A DNA stretch of 64,000 bases from Aeromicrobium sp. IC_218 (GCF_004336805.1 NZ_SJXM01000014.1:1-64000), one strand, 5' to 3'; shown: positions 44,373 to 54,748, counted from the stretch's first letter. Translations and numbers: made by a program. Notes: a model not told the origin generated them from the sequence alone.

Positions 44373-44533
44373 CCTCGGGCGGGACGCTCGGGGGACGGCG
44401 TCCCGCCCGAGGAGCGGGAGGGAGACCGTGGGCGAAGGATCTCGGGGAAGACTCCCCCGCCCACGGTGTCCGGGTGGGAGCGCGTGGCTCCCGGGGCCGT
44501 GGACGCCGACCGCGGGGATCGGCGGCGTCCACG
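44373..44533 (-). terminator. Three stacked hairpins between the binding-protein and phosphotriesterase genes
   Basis: Three stable stems lie in the 199-base gap: 44498-44508 with 44523-44533 (11 bp), 44425-44434 with 44458-44467 (10 bp) and 44373-44386 with 44399-44412 (14 bp). The first begins nine bases after the binding-protein stop codon in mRNA order. They probably act as partial terminators or 3' stabilisers that make the binding-protein message more abundant than the rest of the operon. No gene is seen in the gap. Confidence 0.65.
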
Positions 44534-44541
44534 AAGCCTGG

Positions 44542-45657
44542 TTACTTCGTGGCGGCGGCCGGCGGCTCGGTGCCGTAGTCGGCCTGCCAGGCCTCGGTGA
44601 GGTTGTCGAGGGTGACCTTGACCGGCGGCGAGGCGACCAGGGCGGGCGCCTGCTTGCCGAGCAGGTCGTAGGCGGCGGCGGTCGCGAGGCCGCGACCGAT
44701 GTCCAGCGACCCGTTGCCGACCATGCCCACCACGTTGCCCTCGTCGGCCATGTCCGTGGCCAGCGTGGCGTCCAGGTCGTTGGTGACGACCTTGACGTCG
44801 CTGCGACCGGCGTTGCGCAGGGCCGAGACGACACCCTGGGCGGCGGTGGCCCAGGAGACGTAGATGCCCTCGATGTCGGGGTTGCGCGTCAGCATCGCCG
44901 TGGCGATCTCCTCGGTGCGCGACTCGTCGGCGAACCCCTCCTCGGCCACCACCTCGATGTCGGGGTAGGAGAACGCCGTCCAGTCCAGGAACGCCTCGTC
45001 GCGCTGGTTGGTGAACCAGAAGTCGGCGTCGTGGAACAGGTAGCCGACCTTGCCCTTGCCGTCGAGCGCGTCGCCGAGGATCTCGGCGTTGGCCCGGCCG
45101 GCGTCGGTGAGGGACTCGGTGACGATCGAGACGAAGTCCTTGCCCGCCTCGTAGTCGGCCGGCGGCGTGGTCATGATGACGAGCGTCTTGCCCGCGTCGA
45201 CGACCGGCTGGAAGGCCTTCTTGGCCGAGGTCGCGTCGACCGCGATCGTCACGACGACGTCGGGGTCGAGCGCCATGACGCTCTCGACGTTGTTGGCCTG
45301 CGTGGCCGCGTCGAAGTCGGCCTGGGTGCTGGAGACGACGTCGATGCCCAGCTTCTCGAACTCCTCCGTGGCGCCCTTCTCGACCGCGGAGACGAACTCC
45401 GAGGACGTGTGCCAGACGAAGGCGGCGGTGTGCTGGCCGGCCTCGACCTTCTCGGTCTCGTCCGCCGAGAGCGTGAGGGCGTCCAGGCCCTCGGGCTTCT
45501 CGCCGTTCGGGCCGACGAACTCCAGGCTCGGCTCGGAGGCGGGTCCGGAGGAGGAGGTCTCGTCGTCGTCGCCGGAGGCGCACGCCGAGAGCACGAGGGC
45601 TGCGGCGGCGAGCGTCCCGACGAGGGCGCGGCGCCGACGGTGGCGAAGAGCGTTCAT
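44542..45657 (-). CDS. ABC transporter substrate-binding lipoprotein (sugar type)
   Basis: The 371-residue product has a lipoprotein signal (RRRRALVGTLAAAALVLSAC, Cys26) and an acidic linker, then a periplasmic-binding-protein type 1 (Peripla_BP_4) fold: AAFVWHTSSEFVSAVEKGA, VVVTIAVDATSAKKAF, IEGIYVSWATAAQGVVSAL. It delivers the substrate to the RbsC-like permease. AAGGA lies eight bases before the ATG. It is the first gene of the seven-gene operon, under a promoter region with repeated TTGCCCAGATTT sites. Confidence 0.94.
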   Translation of the reverse strand: MNALRHRRRRALVGTLAAAALVLSACASGDDDETSSSGPASEPSLEFVGPNGEKPEGLDALTLSADETEKVEAGQHTAAFVWHTSSEFVSAVEKGATEEFEKLGIDVVSSTQADFDAATQANNVESVMALDPDVVVTIAVDATSAKKAFQPVVDAGKTLVIMTTPPADYEAGKDFVSIVTESLTDAGRANAEILGDALDGKGKVGYLFHDADFWFTNQRDEAFLDWTAFSYPDIEVVAEEGFADESRTEEIATAMLTRNPDIEGIYVSWATAAQGVVSALRNAGRSDVKVVTNDLDATLATDMADEGNVVGMVGNGSLDIGRGLATAAAYDLLGKQAPALVASPPVKVTLDNLTEAWQADYGTEPPAAATK

Positions 45658-45697
45658 GGGCAGATCCTTCTCGATGGTGGCGGCCTCGGGGGAAGGC

Positions 45698-45752
45698 TTG
45701 CCCAGATTTTTCTTTCATCGTGCAATCAAAGTCAAGGGATTTGCCCAGATTT
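45698..45752. promoter_or_regulatory. Direct-repeat operator and promoter of the yhf-like operon
   Basis: TTGCCCAGATTT occurs exactly twice, at 45698-45709 and 45741-45752, 43 bp apart (about four helical turns). On the minus strand a -35-like TTGACT lies between them (45730-45735), so the repeats flank the probable promoter of the binding-protein operon. The stretch is AT-rich compared with its surroundings. The neighbouring divergent ROK repressor is the natural candidate to bind here. Confidence 0.55.
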
Positions 45753-45813
45753 GTTCGGAAGGGGCGCGAAGGTCGGACCGAGCGCCGCGCAGGTCTGCTA
45801 CTTTTCCGGCACT

Positions 45814-47001
45814 GTGGAAACCAAATCGTCCCCCGAGACGCGGCGTCCGCCCGCCGACCGCGCCGTGCTCACCCAGCTCGTCCGGTCGCGTCCGAGCACG
45901 CGGACCCGGCTCGCGGCCGAGACCGGCATGTCCGCGGCGACCGTCTCGCGCGCCGTCGACCACCTCGTCGAGGCGGGCGTGGTCCGGGAGGGCGCCGCGG
46001 TCGTCGCGGGCACGCGTGGACGCCGGGCGGTCACGCTCGACCTCGACGCGTCGCGCGGCGTCGTCGTCGGTGTCGATCTCGGAGCCACCAGCACCCGCCT
46101 GCTCGCGGCCGACCTCGTCGCCACGCCGGTCGCGGTGCGCGAGCTCGACACCGCCACCGGCCTGGACGCCCCGGACCTGGCCGCCTGGCTGGCCGAGCTG
46201 GTGCTCGCCCTCGCCGAGGGGTCCGCTCCCCTGCTGGCCGTCTCCCTGGGCCTGCCCGGCGCCGTGCAGTCCGACGGTCCGGTCGTCACCAACGCCAACA
46301 ACCTGCCCCAGGTCGAGGACCCGGCGTTCGTCCGCGTGCTGCGCGAACGTCTCGGGGTCGACCTGCACGTGCTGAACGACGCCGACCTCGCCCTGCTCGG
46401 CGAGCAGAGCTTCGGCGCGGCCCGCGGCGCGGCCGCGGCCGCCATCCTCACGTTCGGCACCGGGCTCGGCGGTGCGCTCGCCCGGCAGGGCGTCCTGGTG
46501 CAGGGCCCGCACGGCGTGGTCGGCGAGTTCGGCCAGCTGCCGGTCGGCCCGCTCGGCACCCGGCTCGAGCACATGGTCACGGGTCCGGGAATCATGCGCC
46601 GCGCCGCCGAGGCCGGTCTCGCGCTGAGCTCGCCCGCCGATCTCTTCACGTCCACGGCGCCGGCCGTCGCGTCCATGCGGGCGCAGTTCGACGGCGCCCT
46701 CGTCATCGCGCTCACCGCGGTCACGGTCGCCGCCGAGCCCGACGTGCTCGTGCTCGGAGGTCGCCTGGCTCCCTCGCTCGCGCCGCACCTGCCCGCCTAC
46801 GAGGCCGCGGTCGCGCACCACGTCCACTGCACGCCTCGGCTCGCACCGGCGGCGCTCGGGTCGTACTCGGGGGCGTGCGGCGCGGTCGTGGCCGCCCTGC
46901 GGGGCTGCTACCGCGACCTGGGCGTGGACGAGGACGCCCTGGGCGACGTGCCGATGGGGGCCGCGCTGGACCTGGACGCGCTCGAGGCCGTCCGCGCCTG
47001 A
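45814..47001 (+). CDS. ROK-family transcriptional repressor
   Basis: The 395-residue protein has an N-terminal winged helix (STRTRLAAETGMSAATVSRAVDHLVEAGVV, about residues 30-60) and a C-terminal ROK sugar-binding domain (VGVDLGATSTRLLAAD, LNDADLALLGEQ, FGTGLGGALARQG). Zinc-cluster cysteines are not evident. GTG 45814 is the best start just before the HTH region, though no strong ribosome-binding site precedes it. It is divergent from the ABC/yhf-like operon and probably represses it until a sugar or sugar phosphate binds. Confidence 0.9.
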   Translation: METKSSPETRRPPADRAVLTQLVRSRPSTRTRLAAETGMSAATVSRAVDHLVEAGVVREGAAVVAGTRGRRAVTLDLDASRGVVVGVDLGATSTRLLAADLVATPVAVRELDTATGLDAPDLAAWLAELVLALAEGSAPLLAVSLGLPGAVQSDGPVVTNANNLPQVEDPAFVRVLRERLGVDLHVLNDADLALLGEQSFGAARGAAAAAILTFGTGLGGALARQGVLVQGPHGVVGEFGQLPVGPLGTRLEHMVTGPGIMRRAAEAGLALSSPADLFTSTAPAVASMRAQFDGALVIALTAVTVAAEPDVLVLGGRLAPSLAPHLPAYEAAVAHHVHCTPRLAPAALGSYSGACGAVVAALRGCYRDLGVDEDALGDVPMGAALDLDALEAVRA

Positions 47002-47027
47002 CCGTCCCCGCCGCGTCGCCCGTGGAG

Positions 47028-48848
<1,821 letters not shown>

Positions 48849-48896
48849 CTAGAGGGCCTCGGCGCGGCAGCGAAGGAGGAGGTTCGCGTAACGCAT
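48849..48896 (-). CDS. leuA leader peptide
   Basis: A 15-codon frame on the minus strand encodes MRYANLLLRCRAEAL followed by TAG. Three consecutive leucine codons (CTC CTC CTT) plus a final CTC make it a classic leucine-sensing leader. It ends 87 bases upstream of leuA. Similar short Leu-rich leader peptides precede leuA in other actinobacteria. Slow translation when leucyl-tRNA is scarce would shift the downstream RNA fold in favour of leuA expression. Confidence 0.82.
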   Translation of the reverse strand: MRYANLLLRCRAEAL

Positions 48897-48915
48897 CGCC
48901 ACCTAGGCTAGCAGC

Positions 48916-49965
48916 ATGACCGACGACCTCTCGACGTCCGGCTCCTACGTGAAGCCCGGGGCGCAGTTCGACCGCGACATGAGCTACATCCCGGACCGCG
49001 TCACCGCCGGCGGGCGCGAGCCGGTCGACGGGCGCGCGGGCACCGGCCACCCCTCCCCCGCGGACGCGCCGCCCTGGCCGGTCGAGGCGGGCCGCTACCG
49101 GCTCGTCGCCGCGTACGCCTGCCCGTGGGCGAACCGCTCGATCATCGTGCGCCGCCTGCTCGGCCTCGAGGACGTCATCAGCCTCGGCACGCCCGGCCCC
49201 ACGCACGACAAGCGCAGCTGGACGTTCGACCTCGACCCCGGCGGCGTCGATCCCGTGCTGGGCATCGAGCGGCTGCAGGACGCCTACCTGGCCCGCTACC
49301 CCGACTACCCCAAGGGCATCACCGTGCCCGCGCTGGTCGAGGTCGCCTCCGGCGAGGTCGTCACCAACGACTTCCCGTGGATCACCCACGACTTCTTCTT
49401 CGAGTGGACCGAGCACCACCGTCCCGGCGCGCCCGACCTGTGGCCCGAGGCCACGCGCGACGAGATGGAGGACGTGATGAAGCGCGTCTTCACCGAGGTC
49501 AACAACGGCGTGTACCGCTGCGGCTTCGCCGGCTCCCAGGAGGCGTACGACGAGGCGTACGACCGGCTCTGGACGGCGCTGGACTGGCTCGAGGAGCGGC
49601 TCTCGACCCGTCGCTACCTGATGGGCGACCACCTCACGGAGGCCGACGTCCGGCTCTTCACGACGCTGGCCCGGTTCGACGCGGTCTACCACGGCCACTT
49701 CAAGTGCAACCGGCAGAAGCTCACCGAGATGCCGGTGCTGTGGGCGTACGCGCGCGACCTGTTCCAGACCCCCGGGTTCGGCGACGAGACCGACTTCGAG
49801 CAGATCAAGCAGCACTACTACGTCGTCCAGACCGACATCAACCCGACGCAGGTCGTCCCGAAGGGCCCCGACCCGCTCGTGTGGCTGACGCCGCACGGTC
49901 GCGAGGAGCTGGGCGGCTCCCCGTTCGGCGACGGCACCCCGCCGGCGCCGCGCGCGGACGTATGA
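48916..49965 (+). CDS. Xi-class glutathione S-transferase family protein (quinone-thiol reductase type)
   Basis: The 349-residue protein matches the ECM4/YqjG (GS-hydroquinone reductase) group. The catalytic cysteine lies in AAYACPWANRS, and a helical C-terminal domain contains YLMGDHLTEADVRLFTTLARFD. In proteobacteria these enzymes reduce glutathionyl-hydroquinones; actinobacteria mostly lack glutathione, so the mycothiol equivalent is likely (inference). ATG 48916 is 20 bases after the divergent leuA leader peptide start, so the promoters overlap. Confidence 0.9.
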   Translation: MTDDLSTSGSYVKPGAQFDRDMSYIPDRVTAGGREPVDGRAGTGHPSPADAPPWPVEAGRYRLVAAYACPWANRSIIVRRLLGLEDVISLGTPGPTHDKRSWTFDLDPGGVDPVLGIERLQDAYLARYPDYPKGITVPALVEVASGEVVTNDFPWITHDFFFEWTEHHRPGAPDLWPEATRDEMEDVMKRVFTEVNNGVYRCGFAGSQEAYDEAYDRLWTALDWLEERLSTRRYLMGDHLTEADVRLFTTLARFDAVYHGHFKCNRQKLTEMPVLWAYARDLFQTPGFGDETDFEQIKQHYYVVQTDINPTQVVPKGPDPLVWLTPHGREELGGSPFGDGTPPAPRADV

Positions 49966-49975
49966 GCCCGACCGC

Positions 49976-50704
49976 CTAGGCGGGAGCCGGCAGCAGGCAC
50001 ACCTCGTTGCCCGACGGGTCGGCGAACAGCCGCCACGGGAGCCCCTCGGCGAGCGGGGCCAGCGCCCGGCCACCGCGGGCGACGATGCCGGCGGCGACCT
50101 CGTCGGGGTCGTCGTCGGCGTCGAGCCGGACGTCCAGGTGCAGCCGGTTCTTGGCCGGCCCCTTCGGCCCGCGCTCGGGGCACAGCTCGAGCAGGGGCCC
50201 GAGGCCCGACGGGTGCTGCAGCGTCCGCGGCGCGAGGCCCGGGACGTCGGCCCAGCCGGTCAGCCATCCCCAGAACGCGGCGTCGCGGTCGGGGTCGGCC
50301 GAGTCCAGCGGCAGCGCGGACACCGGCCCGCTCACGGCGTCCACGGCCCGCTCCTCCAGGACGCAGAACGGGTTGCCCTCGGGGTCGGCCAGCACGATCC
50401 AGGGCACGTCGCCCTGGCCGACGTCCAGGTGCCGTGCGCCGAGCGCGAGCAGGCGCTCGACCACCGCCTCCTGCTCGAGGCCCCCGCGCAGGTCCAGGTG
50501 CAGCCGTGGCGACGGCGTCGGGGTACCGGCGACGGGCTGGAAGCAGACGTCGAGCACCGGGCCGCCGGGCACGGCGACCCGCGTCTCGAAGCCGTCGGCC
50601 CCGTCGGTCAGGCGCTCGCCGCCGAGCGCGGCCTCCCAGAACCGGCCCAGCCGGGCGGGATCGGCGGCGTCCACGACGAGGTTCTCCAGGTGCACGGCGC
50701 CCAC
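49976..50704 (-). CDS. VOC (glyoxalase-like) two-domain protein
   Basis: The 242-residue protein contains two repeats of the vicinal-oxygen-chelate half-fold: residues about 1-115 (LENLVVDAADPARLGRFWEAAL ... WIVLADPEGNPFCVL) and 120-242 (ALPLDSADPDRDAAFWGWLTGW ... WRLFADPSGNEVCLL). Metal-binding positions are only partly conserved, and no substrate can be named. GTG 50702-50704 is used; a second GTG three codons on is equally plausible. It starts 21 bases after the GrpB-family gene ends and may be in its operon. Confidence 0.85.
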   Translation of the reverse strand: MGAVHLENLVVDAADPARLGRFWEAALGGERLTDGADGFETRVAVPGGPVLDVCFQPVAGTPTPSPRLHLDLRGGLEQEAVVERLLALGARHLDVGQGDVPWIVLADPEGNPFCVLEERAVDAVSGPVSALPLDSADPDRDAAFWGWLTGWADVPGLAPRTLQHPSGLGPLLELCPERGPKGPAKNRLHLDVRLDADDDPDEVAAGIVARGGRALAPLAEGLPWRLFADPSGNEVCLLPAPA

Positions 50705-50725
50705 CGTGGGCGAGCCGGGGCGCAG

Positions 50726-51283
50726 CTAGAAGGTGGCGAGCGCCCAGGCCTCGGCCCGCGAGGTCGCCTCGGCGACGAACGCCGTCTTGGCCTGCGCGTA
50801 GTCGTTCATGTCGGCCCACTCACGCTGCGCCAGGTCGCGCTTGAGCTGCTCGTACGCCCGCCGGTCGGTGGCGTCCAGCCGCAGCCAGTCGCGGAAGACG
50901 AGGTGGCGGTAGGCCCAGTCGCTGCCGGCCTCGCAGACGTGGAGGTGGACGTCGCGCTCGGGCGTGCGCAGCATCCGGTGGCCCTCCTCGCGGACCCGCA
51001 TCTCGTAGCCCGCGCGCAGCAGCGGCGGGACGTACGCGAACTCGTCCTCGGGGTCGCGCACCTGCACCAGCACGTCCACGACCGGCTTGGCGGCGAGGCC
51101 GGGGACGCTCGTCGAGCCGATGTGGTCGACGCGGCGGGCGCGAGGTCCGAGGGCGCGCTGGATGCGCTCGGCGTGCTCGCGGAAGCGCACGGGCCAGTGG
51201 TGGTCGTAGTCGACGATCTCGATGCGGCGGCGCTCACGGCCGCCGATCAGCACGCCTGGTCGGATGACGTCCCCCGAAGTCAT
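50726..51283 (-). CDS. GrpB family protein (nucleotidyltransferase-like)
   Basis: The 185-residue protein belongs to the GrpB (UPF0157) family, which has a nucleotidyltransferase-like fold. Recognisable pieces are the YDHHWPVRFREHAERI start region, VDHIGSTSVPGLAAKPVVDVLV and HLHVCEAGSDWAYRHLVFRDWL. Function is unknown for most members. ATG 51281-51283 overlaps the transglutaminase-gene stop by 4 nt (ATGA). Confidence 0.9.
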   Translation of the reverse strand: MTSGDVIRPGVLIGGRERRRIEIVDYDHHWPVRFREHAERIQRALGPRARRVDHIGSTSVPGLAAKPVVDVLVQVRDPEDEFAYVPPLLRAGYEMRVREEGHRMLRTPERDVHLHVCEAGSDWAYRHLVFRDWLRLDATDRRAYEQLKRDLAQREWADMNDYAQAKTAFVAEATSRAEAWALATF

Positions 51284-53517
51284 GCGTCCAGTCTCGCACC
51301 GGGCCGGTCGTCGTCGGACACCCGAGGTGCGGTGTCTCGCCGTCCGGTCAGCGAGCGCGGGAGCAGGGCGGCCCGCCAGCGGCCCGCGCGCCCGGCGCCG
51401 GCGCGCAGGCCGGCGAGGGCGGTCTCGAGGTCGGCGCGGGCGTCGGGACCCGCCTCCTGCGTGGGCGGCCCGAACCGCTCGCGCTCGTAGGCGCGCAGCA
51501 GCCGGTCGACCGCGTCCGCGTCGCTGCCCGGCGCGGCGGCGAGGGTCGCCGCCTCCTCCCGCGGCGTGGCTCCGGGCGGGGCCGGCAGGCCGAGGTCGTA
51601 CGCGGTGTCGAGCAGCTCCTCCCAGGCGGGTGCGACCGCGTGCTCGGCGGCGCGCAGGCGCAACCGGCGGCGCACCTCGCGCACGGCGGCGGGGACCCCG
51701 AGGACGACGAGCAGCGCGACCAACGCGCCGAGCAGCGGGCCGAACGACGTCTGCGGCTCGTCCTGCCGCTGGGCCTGGGGCGACTGGTCGGCCTCGTCGG
51801 GGCGGGCCTGCGGCGTCTCGGTGGGCGTGGTGGGCTCCGGCGTCGCCGAGTCCTCCGTCGTCTCCCCCGCCTCCTGGTCCTCGGCCAGGTCGGTGGCCGA
51901 GCCGATGCCCGGCGTGGGGTCGAAGCCGATCCAGCCGACGTCCTCGAAGTACAGCTCGGGCCAGGCGTGCAGCGTGTCGGACGTGTTGCGGAACACCGCC
52001 CGGTCGTCGTCGTCCGTGCCGATGCGCTCGCCCGGCGCGAACCCGACGACCACGCGCGAGGGGATGCCGAGGTCGCGCGCCATCACGGCCATCGACGAGG
52101 CGAAGTGGACGCAGTAGCCGGACCTGGCCTCGAGGAACTCGGCGATGACGTCGACGCCGCTGCCGTCGTAGCCCTCCTCGACCGGGGCCGTCTCGGAGTA
52201 CTCGAACGACCCGTCGCGGAAGTACGACTGCAGGGCGAGCGCCTTGTCGTAGTCGGTGCCGGCGCCGGCCGTCACGCGCCGCGCCTCCGACTCGATGACG
52301 TCGGGCAGGTCGGGCAGGTTCAGGTAGGGGCGCACGCCCAGACCCGACGGGTCGCCCGCGTCGCGGACCTCGTCCTCGGTGGGCGTGGACGGCCGCGACT
52401 CCACCGTGTACGTCTGGCCGTCGGTGGTCGAGCTGGCCGACGACATCGTGAGTCCTTGCTCGTCCAGGCTCCAGCTGCCCTCCAGGCCCTCGACGGTCTC
52501 GACCGGGTACGTGAGCGGCAGCCGGGACGAGTCGAGCTCCTGGATGCGGATGGACGTGCGCACCGGCTCGTCGTCGGGGTCGGCGTCGCGCGGCAGCTCG
52601 ACGGCGCCGAACCGCGCGGACCGGCGCGACGGCGCCCAGGTCGAGCCGTCGAACTCGCGCAGCGTCGCGACGCGCAGGTACTGCGGGTCCTCGGACGTCG
52701 TGGAGTACTCCAGCGAGGTCACCGTGTCGCCGCGGCGCAGGTTGGAGCCGAGCTCGACCATCGGGTTGATGCCGCGCGAGAACACCTCCGGCGGCGCCCC
52801 GCCCCAGTCGGACGCGAGGGTGACCACGCGCGGCAGGGCGGTGGGCACCACGACGCTGAGCACGACCGCGCCCACACCGATGACCGTCGCCGGCACACGG
52901 TGGACGCCGAGCGGCGCCCCGCGGGCCGAGGCGACGTCCTCCAGCCGCAGGAGCAGCAGCCAGACGACGGCCACGAGCACGAAGATCGTCATGGACGGCT
53001 CGTCGCCGACGATGAGCGCCGGGCAGACGTACATGGCGACCATGACGACCCCGACGCCCACCGCGGACGTGAGCGAGACCAGCAGGGTGTCCAGCACGAC
53101 GGCGAGCAGCCCGAAGGCCGCGGCGAGGACGAACGAGATCGGGGCGACCGGGTCGACCGGCGCCACCTCCTCGACGACCACGCGTCCGGCCCGGCGCCCG
53201 ACGTCCAGCAGCTCGGGGATGCTCGAGGGCGTCGGCACGAAGCCGGCCAGCGTCGTCGACGGCGCGAACACCGCCACCAGGACGACGAACCAGACGACCA
53301 GGCCGACGACCATCCCCGGCAGGCGCACGGCCCGGCCGACCGCGGACCCCAGCAGGCTGGCGGCGACGACGCAGACCGAGGTCCACCACCAGGCCCAGCC
53401 CTCGACGACCATGCGGAAGCCGCTGAGCAGGGCCGCGATGGCGACGAGCAGCAGGGCGGTCTGCAGCCAGGGGGTGATGGACGCCGACCGCGGCGCCGGA
53501 CGCTCAGCGCGCAGCAC
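51280..53517 (-). CDS. Membrane-bound transglutaminase-like protein (DUF3488/TgpA type)
   Basis: The 745-residue protein has about six or seven N-terminal transmembrane helices (about residues 15-205) and an external transglutaminase core with catalytic Cys469 (SGYCVHFASS), His517 (LHAWPEL) and Asp533 (FDPTPG). A Pro/Thr/Glu-rich linker, another membrane helix (about 595-620) and a C-terminal DUF4129-like cytoplasmic tail follow. It is encoded after MoxR and DUF58, a conserved trio thought to act at the envelope; its substrate is not known. The GTG start overlaps the DUF58 gene by 14 nt. Confidence 0.92.
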   Translation of the reverse strand: MLRAERPAPRSASITPWLQTALLLVAIAALLSGFRMVVEGWAWWWTSVCVVAASLLGSAVGRAVRLPGMVVGLVVWFVVLVAVFAPSTTLAGFVPTPSSIPELLDVGRRAGRVVVEEVAPVDPVAPISFVLAAAFGLLAVVLDTLLVSLTSAVGVGVVMVAMYVCPALIVGDEPSMTIFVLVAVVWLLLLRLEDVASARGAPLGVHRVPATVIGVGAVVLSVVVPTALPRVVTLASDWGGAPPEVFSRGINPMVELGSNLRRGDTVTSLEYSTTSEDPQYLRVATLREFDGSTWAPSRRSARFGAVELPRDADPDDEPVRTSIRIQELDSSRLPLTYPVETVEGLEGSWSLDEQGLTMSSASSTTDGQTYTVESRPSTPTEDEVRDAGDPSGLGVRPYLNLPDLPDVIESEARRVTAGAGTDYDKALALQSYFRDGSFEYSETAPVEEGYDGSGVDVIAEFLEARSGYCVHFASSMAVMARDLGIPSRVVVGFAPGERIGTDDDDRAVFRNTSDTLHAWPELYFEDVGWIGFDPTPGIGSATDLAEDQEAGETTEDSATPEPTTPTETPQARPDEADQSPQAQRQDEPQTSFGPLLGALVALLVVLGVPAAVREVRRRLRLRAAEHAVAPAWEELLDTAYDLGLPAPPGATPREEAATLAAAPGSDADAVDRLLRAYERERFGPPTQEAGPDARADLETALAGLRAGAGRAGRWRAALLPRSLTGRRDTAPRVSDDDRPGARLDA

Positions 53518-54748
53518 CGGCGGCCTCCACGTGCTCGTGCCACAGGGTGCGCAGGTCGTCCGAGGACCGGTACGGCACGCAGCGCCAGCCCCGGTCGTGC
53601 AGGACGCCGACCGCCGCCGCCGGCGACCCGTGGGCGACGAGCGCGACCGAGCGGCGTCCGGCCAGGCGGGCCCAGGTGCGGGCCGACCGCTCGTCGACCC
53701 GGCCGAGCACCGCGACGACCGGGACGTCGCCGGCGGCGCCGGTGAGCGGGGCGGTGTCGTCGGCGGGCTCGAGCAGGGCCAGGTCGACGAGGACGTCGCG
53801 GACGGTGTCCTGGCCCTCGCCGACGACCCGCTGCACCGGCGTGCCGGGGCTCTCGACGTGGACGACGTAGCCGCTGCCGGCCAGGTGCTCCACCAGGGAC
53901 GCGCACGCCGAGATCGCCCACTCCAGCGTGGGCGAGTGCTCCCAGGAGCCCTGCCGGTCGCGCTGGGCGTCGTGGGCGGAGGCCGAGGCGTCCAGGACGA
54001 CCAGGACGGACGGGTTCACGCGCTGCTCCTCCTGGCGCACCATGAGCTGGCCGCGGTGCGCGGTGGCCTTCCAGTGCAGCCGGCGCACCTCGTCGCCGGG
54101 CACGTACGGCCGGGCGATGACGTCGTCCTCCCCCACGCCGACGTGCTGCGGGGCGGGCATCGTGGCGCCGCTCTCGGCGCGTCCGGCCCGGTCGTCGTCG
54201 CCGAGCGCGTGGCGCCGGGGCAGGACGACGACGTGGTCGACGTGGGTGGTGCTGCGGTGGCGGGTGACCAGGCCGAACGGGTCGCCCGCCTCGAGCGCGA
54301 GCGGACCGACGGCGTGACGACCGCGCCGCGTGCCGCGCAGCGCGTACCGGACCTGCACCTGACGGGACGAGCCGCCCAGCGCGTCCAGGACGCCGTGCAC
54401 GTCGGCCACGAGCGACGAGCCGACCCGGTCGGTCCAGCGCACGTGGAGGCTGGGCAGGACGGCGGTGCTGCGCACGGCCAGGGTGACCACGACCGGCTCG
54501 CCCGGGTCGGCGACCTCGGGACGGAACGAGCGGGTCACGGCGACCCGGGCGTGGCCGGCCGCGACGTGCACGGCGGCGCAGACGACGAGCGCCACGAGCA
54601 GGACGCCCACGTGGACGAAGGGACCGACGTCGGCGCGGGCGCCCACGACGGGCAGGGCGAGCCCCGCGGCCAGGAAGCCGAGCCCGCGGCGGGTCAGCCG
54701 GTAGGTGCCGAGCACGTCGCGCAGGCGACGGACCCGCTGCCGGATCAC
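53504..54748 (-). CDS. DUF58 domain-containing protein
   Basis: The 414-residue protein has two N-terminal hydrophobic segments (about residues 20-65), a β-rich region and the DUF58 signature RRLHWKATAHRGQLMVRQEE near residues 235-255, followed by a von Willebrand-like LVVLDASASAH (a degenerate MIDAS). GTG 54746-54748 overlaps the MoxR stop by 4 nt (GTGA). DUF58 proteins are partners of MoxR ATPases. Exact role unknown. Confidence 0.92.
   Translation of the reverse strand: MIRQRVRRLRDVLGTYRLTRRGLGFLAAGLALPVVGARADVGPFVHVGVLLVALVVCAAVHVAAGHARVAVTRSFRPEVADPGEPVVVTLAVRSTAVLPSLHVRWTDRVGSSLVADVHGVLDALGGSSRQVQVRYALRGTRRGRHAVGPLALEAGDPFGLVTRHRSTTHVDHVVVLPRRHALGDDDRAGRAESGATMPAPQHVGVGEDDVIARPYVPGDEVRRLHWKATAHRGQLMVRQEEQRVNPSVLVVLDASASAHDAQRDRQGSWEHSPTLEWAISACASLVEHLAGSGYVVHVESPGTPVQRVVGEGQDTVRDVLVDLALLEPADDTAPLTGAAGDVPVVAVLGRVDERSARTWARLAGRRSVALVAHGSPAAAVGVLHDRGWRCVPYRSSDDLRTLWHEHVEAAGAAR

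Noticed and set aside
44068-45813. A long plus-strand open extension upstream of the ROK repressor
   Set aside because: The extension is antisense to the phosphotriesterase and binding-protein genes; the HTH of the ROK protein begins shortly after GTG 45814, which is a sufficient start.
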